Of a stretch of 64,000 bases of DNA, positions 34,793-44,310 are shown piece by piece. A program made the translations under genes and the position numbers. The notes beneath the pieces are model-generated. The model was not told the origin of the DNA and ran no database searches. It saw only the letters and a list, made by a program, of their open reading frames with translations. Position 1 is the first letter of the stretch; the number at the start of each line of letters is the position of its first letter. Origin of the DNA: Planctomycetota bacterium (GTDB lineage: Bacteria; Planctomycetota; UBA1135; UBA2386); contig BJHM01000007.1 in assembly GCA_014192625.1 (NCBI GenBank), positions 1 through 64,000 on the forward strand, written 5' to 3'.

Positions 34793-36817
34793 ATGACATT
34801 CACGCACAACGGCAAGTCCATCTCCAAGGTCGGCGTCATCGGTTCAGGCCAGATTGGCCCCGACATCGCGCTGTTCTTCGCCAAGTCGCTGTCGCCGTTC
34901 GGCGTGCAAACCGTCGTCGTGGATGTTGCGCAACAAGCACTAGACAACGGCAAGGCGAAGCTTGTGAAGAAGCTCGCGAAGGGCGTCGAGAGCAGCGCAT
35001 TTACCAAAGAGCAAGAGCAACAGATGCTGGCTCACGTTTCGTTCACCACCGATTACGGCGCGCTAAGAGGCGCAGACCTGATCGTCGAAGCTGCGACCGA
35101 AAACAAAGAACTGAAGAGCACGATATTCACCCTGGTTGAGAGCCTCGTCGCACCGGATGCGATCTTGGTCAGCAACTCAAGCCACCTCGAACCCGAGGTA
35201 ATCTTCAAAAACGCGACGCAAAAGGGCCGCACCGGCGTGGTGCACTATTTTTTCCCAGCCGAGCGCAACCTGATGGTCGAGGTCGTTCCGGGCAAGGACA
35301 CCGCACCTGCAACAACGCAGTGGCTGATGTCTTTTTACGAGGCTATCGGCAAGGTGCCGATCCCGATCAAGTCGCGCTACGGCTACGCGCTCGACCCGGT
35401 GTTTGAGGGCATGTTCTTCGCCTGCGTGTTGCTAGCCGAAGCGGGCATTGGCACGACCAAGCAGATTGACCTCGTTGCGAAGCAGACCTTTGCAATGGGG
35501 GTCGGTTCATTCACCGCGATGAACATGGCTGGTGGCAACCCAATCACTGCGACAGGGCTCGATCAATACACCACCAAGATCCACTCGTGGTTTCGCACAC
35601 CACAATCGCTAAAGGACAAAGTAGCGACGAAGACCAGCTGGGACGTTGCGGGCCGCGGCGAGATCGTCGAAGTCGCGCCAGAACTGCGCGCGCAGATTGC
35701 ACAGGATCTGATGGGTGCCTACTTCGGGCTCTGCGGCGAGATCATCGACGCAGAGCTATGCACCATCTCAGACCTTTGCATGGGCCTCGAAATCGCGCTC
35801 GTGATGAAGCCTGCGTTTTTGATGATGAATGAAATCGGCACCAAGAACGCGCTCGAAATCGTTCGCGCCTATGCCAAAAAACATAACGGCTTCCCAGTGC
35901 CAAAATGCATCGCTGCGCACGGTGCCGAGAACCAGCCGTTCGCGATTGCCAACGTGCTGCGCTCAGATCGTGGCGGTATCGCGGTGCTGACGATCCGCCG
36001 CCCCAAGGTCCTCAACGCGCTCGATCAGGGCGTGTTCGACGAGATCGCGCAGCGCTTCCGCGATTGCGAAAAGGACCCGAAGATCGTGGGCATAGTGCTG
36101 ACCGGCTTTGGCAAGAAAGCGTTTGTCAGCGGCGCAGACGTTAACTTCCTCGCCAAAATCACGGGGCCAGCGCATGGCGAGCAGACCTCGCAGACGAGCC
36201 AGCGCAGCGTCGATGCGGTGCAGGCCGTGCAAAAGCCGACCGTCGCAGCACTCAATGGCCTCGCATTTGGTGGCGGCATCGAACTCGCGATGGCGTGCGA
36301 GGTGCGCATCGCGCAACAAGGCCTCCGCGTGCTCGCCGGCCAACCCGAAGCCAACCTCGGCATCATTCCTGGTGCAGGTGGCACGCAACGCCTGCCGCGA
36401 CTGGTTGGTATCGAGCGCGCTGCTGAGATGATCCGGACCTGCCGTCCGATCAGCAGCGAAAAAGCGCTCGCCTATGGCCTGATCCGCGAAGAGGTCGAGA
36501 CGGATCTAGTCGGACGCGCCGTGCAGATCGCCAACGATCTCGCATCCGGCAAAATTCCGCGCGCGCGCATGAACACCGCGCCGCTCAGCAACGTGCCCGC
36601 AACCCTGCCCACAGTTGAAATCGGCCACCTATCGAAGAAGGTCGACGAGATCCTGTGCAAGGCGATCCTCGGCGGCGTGAAATTGCCGCTCGCAGAGGGC
36701 CTGCAGCACGAAGCAAGGTGCTTTGGCGAAATCTGTGGCACCGAGGACATGCAGCTCGGCACGCAGAACTTCATCAAGAACGGGCCCAAGGTGAAAGCCA
36801 CGTTCGTTCACCGCTGA
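34793..36817 (+). CDS. 3-hydroxyacyl-CoA dehydrogenase / enoyl-CoA hydratase fusion
   Basis: A 674-residue two-enzyme protein for fatty acid or related CoA-ester metabolism. The dehydrogenase comes first: the NAD motif VGVIGSGQIGPDIA (about 13-26), ADLIVEAATENKELK, SNSSHLEPEVIF and the C-terminal helical domain ending near 385. The hydratase (crotonase fold) follows: NALDQGVFDEIAQRF, the oxyanion-hole segment KKAFVSGADVNFL, LAFGGGIELAMACEVRIA and EANLGIIPGAGGTQRLPRL with the usual Glu. FadB and FadJ have the hydratase first, so the order is reversed here; this order is known from some archaeal and bacterial enzymes. No partner thiolase lies nearby. Confidence 0.9.
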   Translation: MTFTHNGKSISKVGVIGSGQIGPDIALFFAKSLSPFGVQTVVVDVAQQALDNGKAKLVKKLAKGVESSAFTKEQEQQMLAHVSFTTDYGALRGADLIVEAATENKELKSTIFTLVESLVAPDAILVSNSSHLEPEVIFKNATQKGRTGVVHYFFPAERNLMVEVVPGKDTAPATTQWLMSFYEAIGKVPIPIKSRYGYALDPVFEGMFFACVLLAEAGIGTTKQIDLVAKQTFAMGVGSFTAMNMAGGNPITATGLDQYTTKIHSWFRTPQSLKDKVATKTSWDVAGRGEIVEVAPELRAQIAQDLMGAYFGLCGEIIDAELCTISDLCMGLEIALVMKPAFLMMNEIGTKNALEIVRAYAKKHNGFPVPKCIAAHGAENQPFAIANVLRSDRGGIAVLTIRRPKVLNALDQGVFDEIAQRFRDCEKDPKIVGIVLTGFGKKAFVSGADVNFLAKITGPAHGEQTSQTSQRSVDAVQAVQKPTVAALNGLAFGGGIELAMACEVRIAQQGLRVLAGQPEANLGIIPGAGGTQRLPRLVGIERAAEMIRTCRPISSEKALAYGLIREEVETDLVGRAVQIANDLASGKIPRARMNTAPLSNVPATLPTVEIGHLSKKVDEILCKAILGGVKLPLAEGLQHEARCFGEICGTEDMQLGTQNFIKNGPKVKATFVHR

Positions 36818-36836
36818 GCGATTGCGCCAAACTTTG

Positions 36837-37094
36837 CCCCGTGCGATCTAGCGAGCGAGCCTGGCGCCCAAAGCTTCGCCAACCGCAGACGATGAGGCCC
36901 CCGCACTAAACATCACCACTTGCCATCCCGCACCTTTGCCCGAATGCGCTTGCGCAGCGCGCGCCCCGTGCGATCTAGCGAGCGAGCCTGGCGCCCAAAG
37001 CTTCGCCAACCGCAGACGATGGGGCCCCCGCACTAAACATCACCACTTGCCAGCCCGCACCTTTGCCCGAATGCGCTTGCGCAGCGCGCGCCCC
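36837..37094. repeat. 127-bp tandem repeat, two full copies
   Basis: Bases 36837-36963 and 36964-37090 differ at only two sites seen by eye (GATGAGGC/GATGGGGC and CATCCC/CAGCCC). A third copy starts at 37091 (CCCCGTGC) and then diverges. The unit starts CCCCGTGCGATCTAGCGAGC and ends CGCTTGCGCAGCGCGCG. It lies between the fused dehydrogenase gene and a GIY-YIG gene. Reading frames through it look accidental. The gap 36818-37259 holds nothing else. Confidence 0.92.
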
Positions 37095-37259
37095 GTGCAG
37101 CACACACTGCCCCAAACGCGGTTAGGCACACCGCACATCAGCCGTCCGTCGGCGTCAATGCGTGCCGTTGCAACGGGCCAGCCCCAGCGGATCTACCTCG
37201 ACACGGCCGTCGATCGAGAGGTCGCGAGCCATTTGCCCAACCGTGGAAAAGAGCATGGC

Positions 37260-37562
37260 TCAAGTCCGATCTTTTTTGCTCTGCCGCAGCAGGGCGGCAA
37301 AGGCCGCGCGCGGCGACTGCACGAGCGCTTCCTTCTTAGCTTTGGCGAGCCGTTTGATGCGCGCTTCCATGCGCTGTGCGCTACCGCGATCGCCGATGCG
37401 CCGTGTTAGCACAACCTGCAATGGTCCGCGACCGCGCAACGCCTTGGCACCAACGCCTGCGCGGTGTTTGGCGAGCCGAGCCTTCACATCCAGTGCTATG
37501 CCGGTGTAGAGCGCACCATCATTGCGACGCACAATGTAGATAAACCACGGCGCAGACTTCAT
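37260..37562 (-). CDS. GIY-YIG nuclease family protein
   Basis: A 100-residue UvrC-like GIY-YIG domain of the small YhbQ/UPF0213 group. It starts WFIYIVRRNDGALYTGIALDV (the YIV and YTGI strands are the GIY-YIG motif), followed by the catalytic Arg region KARLAKHRAGVGAKALRGR and the Glu in AQRMEARIKRLAKAKKEALV. The ATG at 37562 overlaps the stop of the upstream methyltransferase-fold gene (ATGA), so they are probably translated together. Substrates of small GIY-YIG proteins are mostly unknown; some act on branched or single-stranded DNA. Confidence 0.85.
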   Translation of the reverse strand: MKSAPWFIYIVRRNDGALYTGIALDVKARLAKHRAGVGAKALRGRGPLQVVLTRRIGDRGSAQRMEARIKRLAKAKKEALVQSPRAAFAALLRQSKKDRT

Positions 37563-38227
37563 CGGTTCACACCAAGCCAAATCGTCCGCGCAGGGCCACG
37601 TGTGCGCCGTGCACGCGTGGCAACCTCGGTGACCTTTAGCCCGCTCCGTTGTAGCCGCTGCACAAACGCGCGATCGGGTGCCGAGGACCAGACCGCGAGA
37701 ACGCCGCCTTGCCGCAGCGCAGCGGTCGCTGCGGCAAGGCCGCACTCGTCATAGAGCCGATCATTGTCTTTGCGCGTGAGGCCAGCTGGGCCGTTGTCGA
37801 CATCCAGCAAGATCACGTCGAATTGGGCACGACCTGAGCGCAGCACATTGCCCACGTCATCAAGCAGAACATGAACCCGAGGATCCCGCAGCGGATGCCC
37901 TGCCAAATGGCCAAGCAGGTCACGGTTCCACGCAACGACTTCCGGCACCAACTCGGCGAGCACCACCCGCGCGTTCTCATCCAGAAGCGCGAGTGCGCGC
38001 GCCAACGTGAAACCCATGCCAAGCCCGCCAACGAGTACGCTCGCGGCAGGCTTTCCGCATTTCGCAAACGCGAGTTCGGCGAGTTGCTCTTCAGAGCCGT
38101 GCATCCGACTGCTCATCAACTCTGTGCCATCGATCCGAAACGAAAAATCGCCATCGTGGCGATAACAACGCAACTCGCCGCGATTCCCAGGCACCACGGC
38201 CGTGCCCATCAGTTCGATTGGGATCAT
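37559..38227 (-). CDS. Spermidine-synthase-like SAM-fold protein
   Basis: A 222-residue protein with the class I methyltransferase fold of the SpeE family. Seen are an N-terminal beta domain (LRCYRHDGDFSFRIDGTELMSS), the ligand motif ASVLVGGLGMGFTLARAL (about 61-78), an acidic residue after strand two in VVLAELVPEVVAWN, and VILLDVDNGPAGLTR, where SpeE has its catalytic Asp region. The length is shorter than the usual 280 because the N-terminal domain is reduced. Activity on polyamines is uncertain. It is the first gene of a pair with the GIY-YIG gene. Confidence 0.78.
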   Translation of the reverse strand: MIPIELMGTAVVPGNRGELRCYRHDGDFSFRIDGTELMSSRMHGSEEQLAELAFAKCGKPAASVLVGGLGMGFTLARALALLDENARVVLAELVPEVVAWNRDLLGHLAGHPLRDPRVHVLLDDVGNVLRSGRAQFDVILLDVDNGPAGLTRKDNDRLYDECGLAAATAALRQGGVLAVWSSAPDRAFVQRLQRSGLKVTEVATRARRTRGPARTIWLGVNR

Positions 38228-38572
38228 GCGTTGCTAGCGACGGTCCTCGCTCGCACTCGCAAAGAACAGCACCGGTGGCGATACCCGCATGGGACTACCA
38301 CAGCCAAGAGGCCCGGCGTTGTCCACTACGCTGATGCCAACGCAGCAATCGACGTCATTTCCAGCGTGACTAGCAGCGCCATATAAAAATCCGGCAGCAA
38401 CCCTTTGCCTGCGGCAAAAAGACAGCTCGCACATTGATAGGTGATTCTGCGAAACGGCTTACTTTTGTGGACCGCATGACCTTTTTACGGATCGTCTAAA
38501 CCGCGCAGTATCCCACCACCAAGTGCCCCGCTGAAGATTGCCCCATGAAACCCTGAATGTAATCCCCACTGA
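38228..38572. other. Gap without a supported gene
   Basis: 345 bases between two leftward genes. No convincing frame or terminator. The stretch from about 38380 to 38480 is AT-richer than its surroundings and may carry the promoter of the gene ending at 37559. Confidence 0.45.
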
Positions 38573-39862
38573 TCATCGCTCGGTTGCGGCACCGATTGGC
38601 GGGCTACAGACTTTGAGTATGCCCGCTGCGAACTGCAGGCGCAGTGCCGCCAAAGCACAACGCAATCGCGCATCCACCGTCAACACGCGCGCCGTCGCCT
38701 CGTCGTTCTCAGCGATGATCATGTTTGCGTAGGTCACCTCGCCAACCTCAAAAAGACGCTGTTGATCATGCAGCAGCTTCATCCGCAACGAAGCCAGTGG
38801 CAGCACATGCTCATAGGCATGCCGATGGGCCGCCGCCTGCTCAGCAAGCGCGAGATTGATGTCGCGCGCCACCAACTGAGCAGTCTTGCGGAGTTCGGCA
38901 GCACTCAGCAACAACGCGGCATCTTGTTCGGCGATTGCCGCTCCACCGAGATCGAACAGCGGCAACTCGACCTCCAAGCTGGCGGACATATAGGTCTGGC
39001 TACCTTGAAACTTGGGCCCACCACCGATGGCCGGAATAAATCTCGGGCGGGCATTCGCCAAATGACAACGATCGATCTCCGTCTCATACCGCGCAGTAGC
39101 CGCCTTTAGGTCCTGACGCTCCACCGCGGCTAGCTCGATCATCTGCGCCGCAGGTTCTGTCGTGGATATTTTTGTCATCGGCTCACTAAACATGAGGGCC
39201 ACCGGCCGCTCGAAGCCAAGCGCAAACGCAAACGCAACCTGCTGCAGCTCTGCATCAGCGACCACGGCATCCAGCGCAAGACGGGCCTCCGCAAGGGCAG
39301 CCTCCGCCTGTGACACCTCAACCGCGGTGCCGGTGCCAGCCGCGAAAAACTTGCTCACTGCGGCCATGACTTTTTCTGCGACCGCGACCGAAGCCTGATT
39401 TGCGACAACGCGTTCGCGCGCGGCGATAAGTTCGTCGTAGCCGACACGAACTTCCAAGATGAGCTCCTGAATCTCGAACTCAAGCTCGGCTACTTGCGCG
39501 GCAGCCTGATGCTCTGCTGCCGAGATGCGGGTGCTGCGGGTGAGCAAACTCGCCAGCGACACGCCTATGCTCATCGTCTGCTCCGCGATCAAGTGACCAA
39601 AGCCGAGATAGTCCCAGCTCGGCGCAAACACCGGATTGGGCCACGTCTTTTCTTGCCGCAGTTGCGCTTGTGCACTGAGCCGCCGTGCCAAAAAGCTAGC
39701 GGCGTTTGGCGCACTGCTGAGCGCCAATGCTTCGCAATCCGCGCGCGACAAAGGGTGCTGCGCGACTTGCTCTGAATGCGGAGGCGCAAGCACCGGCAGG
39801 TCGACCGTCCCGCATTGACAACACAGCAGCAACGCGAGCGATAAGCAAAGATCACCTCGCAT
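38573..39862 (-). CDS. TolC-family outer-membrane efflux lipoprotein
   Basis: The outer-membrane channel of the efflux operon, 429 residues. The ATG at 39862 gives a lipoprotein signal (LALLLCCQCG). The body has two coiled-coil repeats typical of the family, with LEFEIQELILEVRVGYDELIAA and a matching C-terminal LIAENDEATARVLTVDARL region, plus beta segments such as MSASLEVELPLFDLGG. The start overlaps the end of the pump gene by 11 bases. It is the last of three genes in the order adaptor, pump, channel. Confidence 0.87.
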   Translation of the reverse strand: MRGDLCLSLALLLCCQCGTVDLPVLAPPHSEQVAQHPLSRADCEALALSSAPNAASFLARRLSAQAQLRQEKTWPNPVFAPSWDYLGFGHLIAEQTMSIGVSLASLLTRSTRISAAEHQAAAQVAELEFEIQELILEVRVGYDELIAARERVVANQASVAVAEKVMAAVSKFFAAGTGTAVEVSQAEAALAEARLALDAVVADAELQQVAFAFALGFERPVALMFSEPMTKISTTEPAAQMIELAAVERQDLKAATARYETEIDRCHLANARPRFIPAIGGGPKFQGSQTYMSASLEVELPLFDLGGAAIAEQDAALLLSAAELRKTAQLVARDINLALAEQAAAHRHAYEHVLPLASLRMKLLHDQQRLFEVGEVTYANMIIAENDEATARVLTVDARLRCALAALRLQFAAGILKVCSPPIGAATER

Positions 39863-42800
39863 GGTCCACCTCTGGTGCAAGCCGTCCGCGCGCGAGCCAC
39901 ACGCAACCAAGCGGCACCACAAACAGGGTCGCAATCGTTGCGACGATTAGCCCGCCGATAACGGCGATCGCCAGCGGCCGCTGCAACTCTGAACCTGTGC
40001 CAAGCAGAAGCGCGAGCGGCAACAGGCCCGCGATCGCCGCCAGCGTGGTCATCAAGATGGGCCGCAACCGCAACCGCGCAGCCTGCACAATCGCCGAAGT
40101 TTCATCGACGCCGCTAGCAGCAAGCTGCTGCGCGCATTCGATAAAGATGATGCCATTCTTCACTAGCAGCCCAACCAACAGCACAAGCCCCATCGCCGAA
40201 CTTACGTTGAGCGCCACGCCGCACATTTGCAACGCGAGCAACCCGCCGAGCTGGCCGAACGGCAGCGCAAGGAAAATGGCGAGTGGCAAGCGAAGGGATC
40301 GGAACTGCACGACCAGCAGCAAAAACACGAGCCCAATGCCGAGCACTGAGACCAGCAACAGTCGCACGAATTGCTGCTGCTGCGTTTTTTGCTGACCATC
40401 CAGATCAATCCGGACTCCAGGCTCCAACGGCATTGCCTGCACGATCGCCAGGACGGCAGCGCTCGCCGAGCCCAGGTCCCGATGCGCAACACCACAAGTC
40501 ACGCGCACCATCGGCACCTGATTCTCACGCTCGAGTTCATTCTCGGAGAGCACCCGCTCAAAGTTTGCCACGGCCGCAACCGGCACTGGCGTTTGGCCCC
40601 GGCCGCGCAGCGCAAACAGCGCCGGTATTCGCTCACCAAACGCATCGTCAACGCGCCATTCAGCAGGGTATTGGACCCGCATATCAACGAGGCGCTCGCC
40701 TTCTTGCACCTGCGTAACAACGTGGCCGAGCAGTTGTGCGCGCACCTGACTCGCAAGGCCACCCACTGTAAGACCAGCAGATGCGACCTTCGGCGGATCG
40801 GGCCGCAAAACCAGTTCGGGACTGCCGAAAGATTTATGGTTCGTCACATCAACGATGCCGGGCACTGAATTGAGCAATTTTGCGACGCTATCCGCAGTGC
40901 GCTGCAGGGCGCGATAGTCGAGGCCGAGCACTTTTACTTCGATCGGGTCAGGGTTGCCTGCGAGGTCGTTGATCGTGTCTTGCATGACCTGCACAAACTC
41001 AATCTCTGCAGCCGGCACCGCGCAAGCAAGCTGCCCGCGAAGATCGTCGATGACTTCGGCAAGGCTTCGGTCGCGCTCCCGCCGCAACGCAACCAGCATG
41101 TCGCCCGTGAACTGCTCAGTCGCAAAGAAGCCAAGCTCTGCCCCAGTGCGCCGCGACAACGAAGCGACTTCAGGCGTGTTCAGCAATACGCGCTCAATAC
41201 GCCGACACGCGGCGTCCGTCTGCTCAAGGCTCGTGCCGACTGGCATTGCGTAGTCGAGCACGAAGCCGCCCTCGTCCATCTCTGGCAAGAAGCCAGTTGC
41301 GACTTCCCCATTGGCGAGTAACAGGAGCGCAAGCAGTCCAAAAAGCGCGAGGCTTGGGCCGCGCGGCCGGGTAATCACACTCTTGACCATCGCGGCATAT
41401 CGGTCCTGCATACGCCGCATAAAATCCCAGTCTCGACCTGCGCGCGGCGTGAGCCTTGGCCAAAGCATGAGCAGCGGGATGAAGACGATCGACACGATCA
41501 TCGAAACTGTGATGCTGACACCAAGCGCCACTGCGAGACTCTGAAAAAACTGGCCGACCACACCGTCGAGCAGCACCAGTGGGACGAACACCACGATTGT
41601 CGTCAGCGACGAACCCAGGATCGCGCCGAGCACTTCCTGGGTGCCTTCGGCAACCAACGCAAACGACGCTTGGCCGGCTGTCTTTACCCGCCGTGCAATA
41701 TTCTCAACGACCACAATCGCATCGTCGATAACGAGTCCAATCGCCACCGCGAGCCCGCCAAGACTCATCAGATTGAGCGACTGACCAAGCCACGGAAATG
41801 TCGCAAGTGTCAATGTGACCGACAATGGGATCGACAGACCAGCGACTAGCGTTGTTCGAAAATCGCCAAGGAACAACAGCAATACCAACACTGCGAGCAC
41901 TGCACCAAGTGCGATCGCATCGCGCACGCTGGCAATCCCCGACTCGACAAGCTGTGCCTGGTCATAGACCAAAACGATCGTGCCGCCACCGGGCACTGTC
42001 TGCCGCATATCAGCGAGCACGCTCTGCACCTCGCGCGACAAGTCGGTAATGCGACCACCATCGCGCAAGAACAGGCTCACCACCACGCTGTCCCGATCAC
42101 CGCCAGTCACGATGATGCTGCGTCTGGCAACCGACTCGCGCAAGCTGCCAAGATTGCGCAAGGCAATCGGCGGCAACCCTTCGCGCACGATGCACAAATC
42201 GACGACCTCGCTGGGTGTGTGCAGGCGGCCGTCTACCAACACCTGATTCTGCAGTCCCTCACCGAGCGTAGTCCCAACCGCAGTGACGGCATCCGCGTCA
42301 GAGATTGCCTGCTCAATCTGATCAATCGTTACGCCTGCGGTGGCAAGCGCAGCAGGATTGGCTTCAAAAACGTATTCACGACGGTCACCGCTCTGCACCG
42401 TGACCAAAAATGTATCTGGCAAACGCAACAACCGCGGACGCAACTGTTCCTCGGCCCATTCCGCAACTTTTGCCCGCGCTACTGGGTCCGCAGCATCGCG
42501 CGAACTCGGCATCACATTGCAGCTGATCACTGGGAAGATCGCGGGCGTCTGCTGCTCGATGACGATCCGCGCGTCACTCGGCACATCTGCAACGGCCACT
42601 CTGGCACGCACCAAGGCAAGTGCCTCGGCCATGTTCGTATCGGGCCGGAAATCGAGCGACAACTCGCTGGCACCTCGGACGGTTTTGCTACGCACTCGCG
42701 CCATGCCAGGAACGGCTACCACGGCGCGCTCAATGCGGAGCGTCGTCGAAATTAGCATGGCTCGCACAGCTTGATCGCCGCGCTCTGCAATCACCGCGAT

Positions 42801-42932
42801 ACGCGGAAATGACACGTGCGGATAAATGCTGCGCGCCGAAGTCAACGCAGCGCTTACGCCAAGCGACAACAGCAACACCAGCAAAGCAAACAGGGCCCGG
42901 CGGTGTGGATGCAAGCGTGCGAGCAACGTCAC
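39852..42932 (-). CDS. RND efflux pump, inner-membrane transporter
   Basis: A 1026-residue AcrB/CusA-type pump with twelve predicted helices and two large periplasmic loops. Seen are the first helix and IYPHVSFPRIAVIAERG, the GLVIDDAIVVVENI helix-four motif with the proton-relay acidic pair, and the second-half FLALPFGQLGGLLALQMCG and LLVGLLVKNGIIFIEC segments. In helix four the DD pair is intact. A Met cluster of CusA type was not seen, so the HAE family (drugs, lipids, solvents) is likelier than metal export. GTG start overlaps the adaptor stop (GTGA at 42929-42932). Confidence 0.93.
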   Translation of the reverse strand: MTLLARLHPHRRALFALLVLLLSLGVSAALTSARSIYPHVSFPRIAVIAERGDQAVRAMLISTTLRIERAVVAVPGMARVRSKTVRGASELSLDFRPDTNMAEALALVRARVAVADVPSDARIVIEQQTPAIFPVISCNVMPSSRDAADPVARAKVAEWAEEQLRPRLLRLPDTFLVTVQSGDRREYVFEANPAALATAGVTIDQIEQAISDADAVTAVGTTLGEGLQNQVLVDGRLHTPSEVVDLCIVREGLPPIALRNLGSLRESVARRSIIVTGGDRDSVVVSLFLRDGGRITDLSREVQSVLADMRQTVPGGGTIVLVYDQAQLVESGIASVRDAIALGAVLAVLVLLLFLGDFRTTLVAGLSIPLSVTLTLATFPWLGQSLNLMSLGGLAVAIGLVIDDAIVVVENIARRVKTAGQASFALVAEGTQEVLGAILGSSLTTIVVFVPLVLLDGVVGQFFQSLAVALGVSITVSMIVSIVFIPLLMLWPRLTPRAGRDWDFMRRMQDRYAAMVKSVITRPRGPSLALFGLLALLLLANGEVATGFLPEMDEGGFVLDYAMPVGTSLEQTDAACRRIERVLLNTPEVASLSRRTGAELGFFATEQFTGDMLVALRRERDRSLAEVIDDLRGQLACAVPAAEIEFVQVMQDTINDLAGNPDPIEVKVLGLDYRALQRTADSVAKLLNSVPGIVDVTNHKSFGSPELVLRPDPPKVASAGLTVGGLASQVRAQLLGHVVTQVQEGERLVDMRVQYPAEWRVDDAFGERIPALFALRGRGQTPVPVAAVANFERVLSENELERENQVPMVRVTCGVAHRDLGSASAAVLAIVQAMPLEPGVRIDLDGQQKTQQQQFVRLLLVSVLGIGLVFLLLVVQFRSLRLPLAIFLALPFGQLGGLLALQMCGVALNVSSAMGLVLLVGLLVKNGIIFIECAQQLAASGVDETSAIVQAARLRLRPILMTTLAAIAGLLPLALLLGTGSELQRPLAIAVIGGLIVATIATLFVVPLGCVWLARGRLAPEVDHAR

Positions 42933-44251
42933 TTGCGCGCCTCACCCGAACTTGCACCTTGCGCATCGTTGGTTGCCTCTAAGAGCTTGGTGCCATCGGG
43001 CAGGTTGTAGCCACCATCCACCACGACACGCACCGCCGCCGTCACATCACCCTTGATCGCGACGCTATCGCCGCGTCGGCCGAGGATCTCGACCACCACC
43101 TTGCGTGACGTTCCATCTTGCTGGCAACAGATGCAGTGATCTTCAGAATCGATCCGCAGCACCGCCGCTGCCGGCACGATCACGACATCAAGCAACTGCT
43201 CCGTCTCCACCTCACCATGCACGTACGCACCCGGCAGCAGCGCGTCCGTGCCGTCGACCGCGCCCACGATCTCTACCAGGCCATCAACGCCAGCTCGCGC
43301 GGCGATGCGCACCAATCTGCCGGTGCGCTGCTTGCCGTTGGGATCCGCAAAGACCAGCTTCGCGCCGACAACCAAATGTGCGGCAGCGGCAGCACTGGCA
43401 CTGAATACGACGATTCGCCGATTATCGAGCAGCAGTGAACCGAGTTGCGCAAACGCTTCTACATGGTCACCTGCGCGCGGAAAAAGGTCGAGCACACGGC
43501 CGTGCACCGGCGCCTTCACCACAGCCTCAGCCAGCGCCTGTTCCGCCTGCTGCAATAAAGCCGCAGCAGCAGCATCGGCAGCCTTCAAATTGTCCAGCTG
43601 AAACTCGGCGCCGCTGTCTCTCCATGTGCGGAGAGAGCGCTGCGCCAACTCATGCTCAAGGGCCGTTCGCTGTGCGGCAAAAGTCGCGTCACTCAGAGTC
43701 TTCTCAGCCACCAGTCCATCGGCGCGGAGTTGCTGCAGCCGAACCACGTCCGCCTCCGCTTGTTTGCGTTCGTTAGCAGACTTCGCCTCAGCCGCAATCA
43801 GTTCGGCATGAATGCGGTCGCGGCCACTGCGCTCAAACTCAACGAATAGATTTCTTGCCGTCGTCAACGCGCCGCGTGCAGTGAGCGTCGCCGCCTGCAA
43901 CGGAGCTGGATCAAACTGCAAAATAACATCGCCCTGCTGCACTACGTGTCCGCTGGCAATCAGGACCGACAACACAAGGCCACCCGCACGGCTACTGATG
44001 GTGCTCACTGAGGCCGGCTCGGCAGCAACGGCACCAAAGAAGGGTTCCGCCAACGTCAAGTTGCCGCGCACATACGCAACCGTGCTGACAGAGACTTGCC
44101 GAATCACCTCTGCTTCATGCTCCGGCAATGCCACAGGTGGCGGCAGAGCGCGATGCAAAACAAAGCCACCCGCGAGGCCAAGTAACAGCAATGGAAAGCC
44201 TGATAAAATTAGCCGCTTGATGGGCGCTGTATTGATCTGCGGATCCGTCAT
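42929..44251 (-). CDS. RND periplasmic adaptor (HlyD-type) protein
   Basis: A 440-residue membrane-anchored adaptor that links the pump to the TolC-like channel. It has an N-terminal helix (LILSGFPLLLLGLAGGFVLH), a split lipoyl domain (RAGGLVLSVLIASGHVVQQGDVILQFD, then VVKAPVHGRVLDLFPRAGDHVEAFAQ), a long coiled-coil hairpin rich in Ala and Gln between about 115 and 245, and a beta-barrel. After the barrel, EDHCICCQQDG contains three Cys in four positions, unlike most adaptors. It is the first gene of the efflux operon. Confidence 0.9.
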   Translation of the reverse strand: MTDPQINTAPIKRLILSGFPLLLLGLAGGFVLHRALPPPVALPEHEAEVIRQVSVSTVAYVRGNLTLAEPFFGAVAAEPASVSTISSRAGGLVLSVLIASGHVVQQGDVILQFDPAPLQAATLTARGALTTARNLFVEFERSGRDRIHAELIAAEAKSANERKQAEADVVRLQQLRADGLVAEKTLSDATFAAQRTALEHELAQRSLRTWRDSGAEFQLDNLKAADAAAAALLQQAEQALAEAVVKAPVHGRVLDLFPRAGDHVEAFAQLGSLLLDNRRIVVFSASAAAAAHLVVGAKLVFADPNGKQRTGRLVRIAARAGVDGLVEIVGAVDGTDALLPGAYVHGEVETEQLLDVVIVPAAAVLRIDSEDHCICCQQDGTSRKVVVEILGRRGDSVAIKGDVTAAVRVVVDGGYNLPDGTKLLEATNDAQGASSGEARK

Positions 44252-44310
44252 TGCCTCAAACTCTAGCTATCGCCGCGAGGCATACTCCAACCGGAAGTTC
44301 TCATATCGTG

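Noticed and set aside
36848-37033. Leftward frame inside the 127-bp repeat
   Set aside because: Exists only because the repeat has no stop in that frame; the protein would be an exact repeat with no fold.
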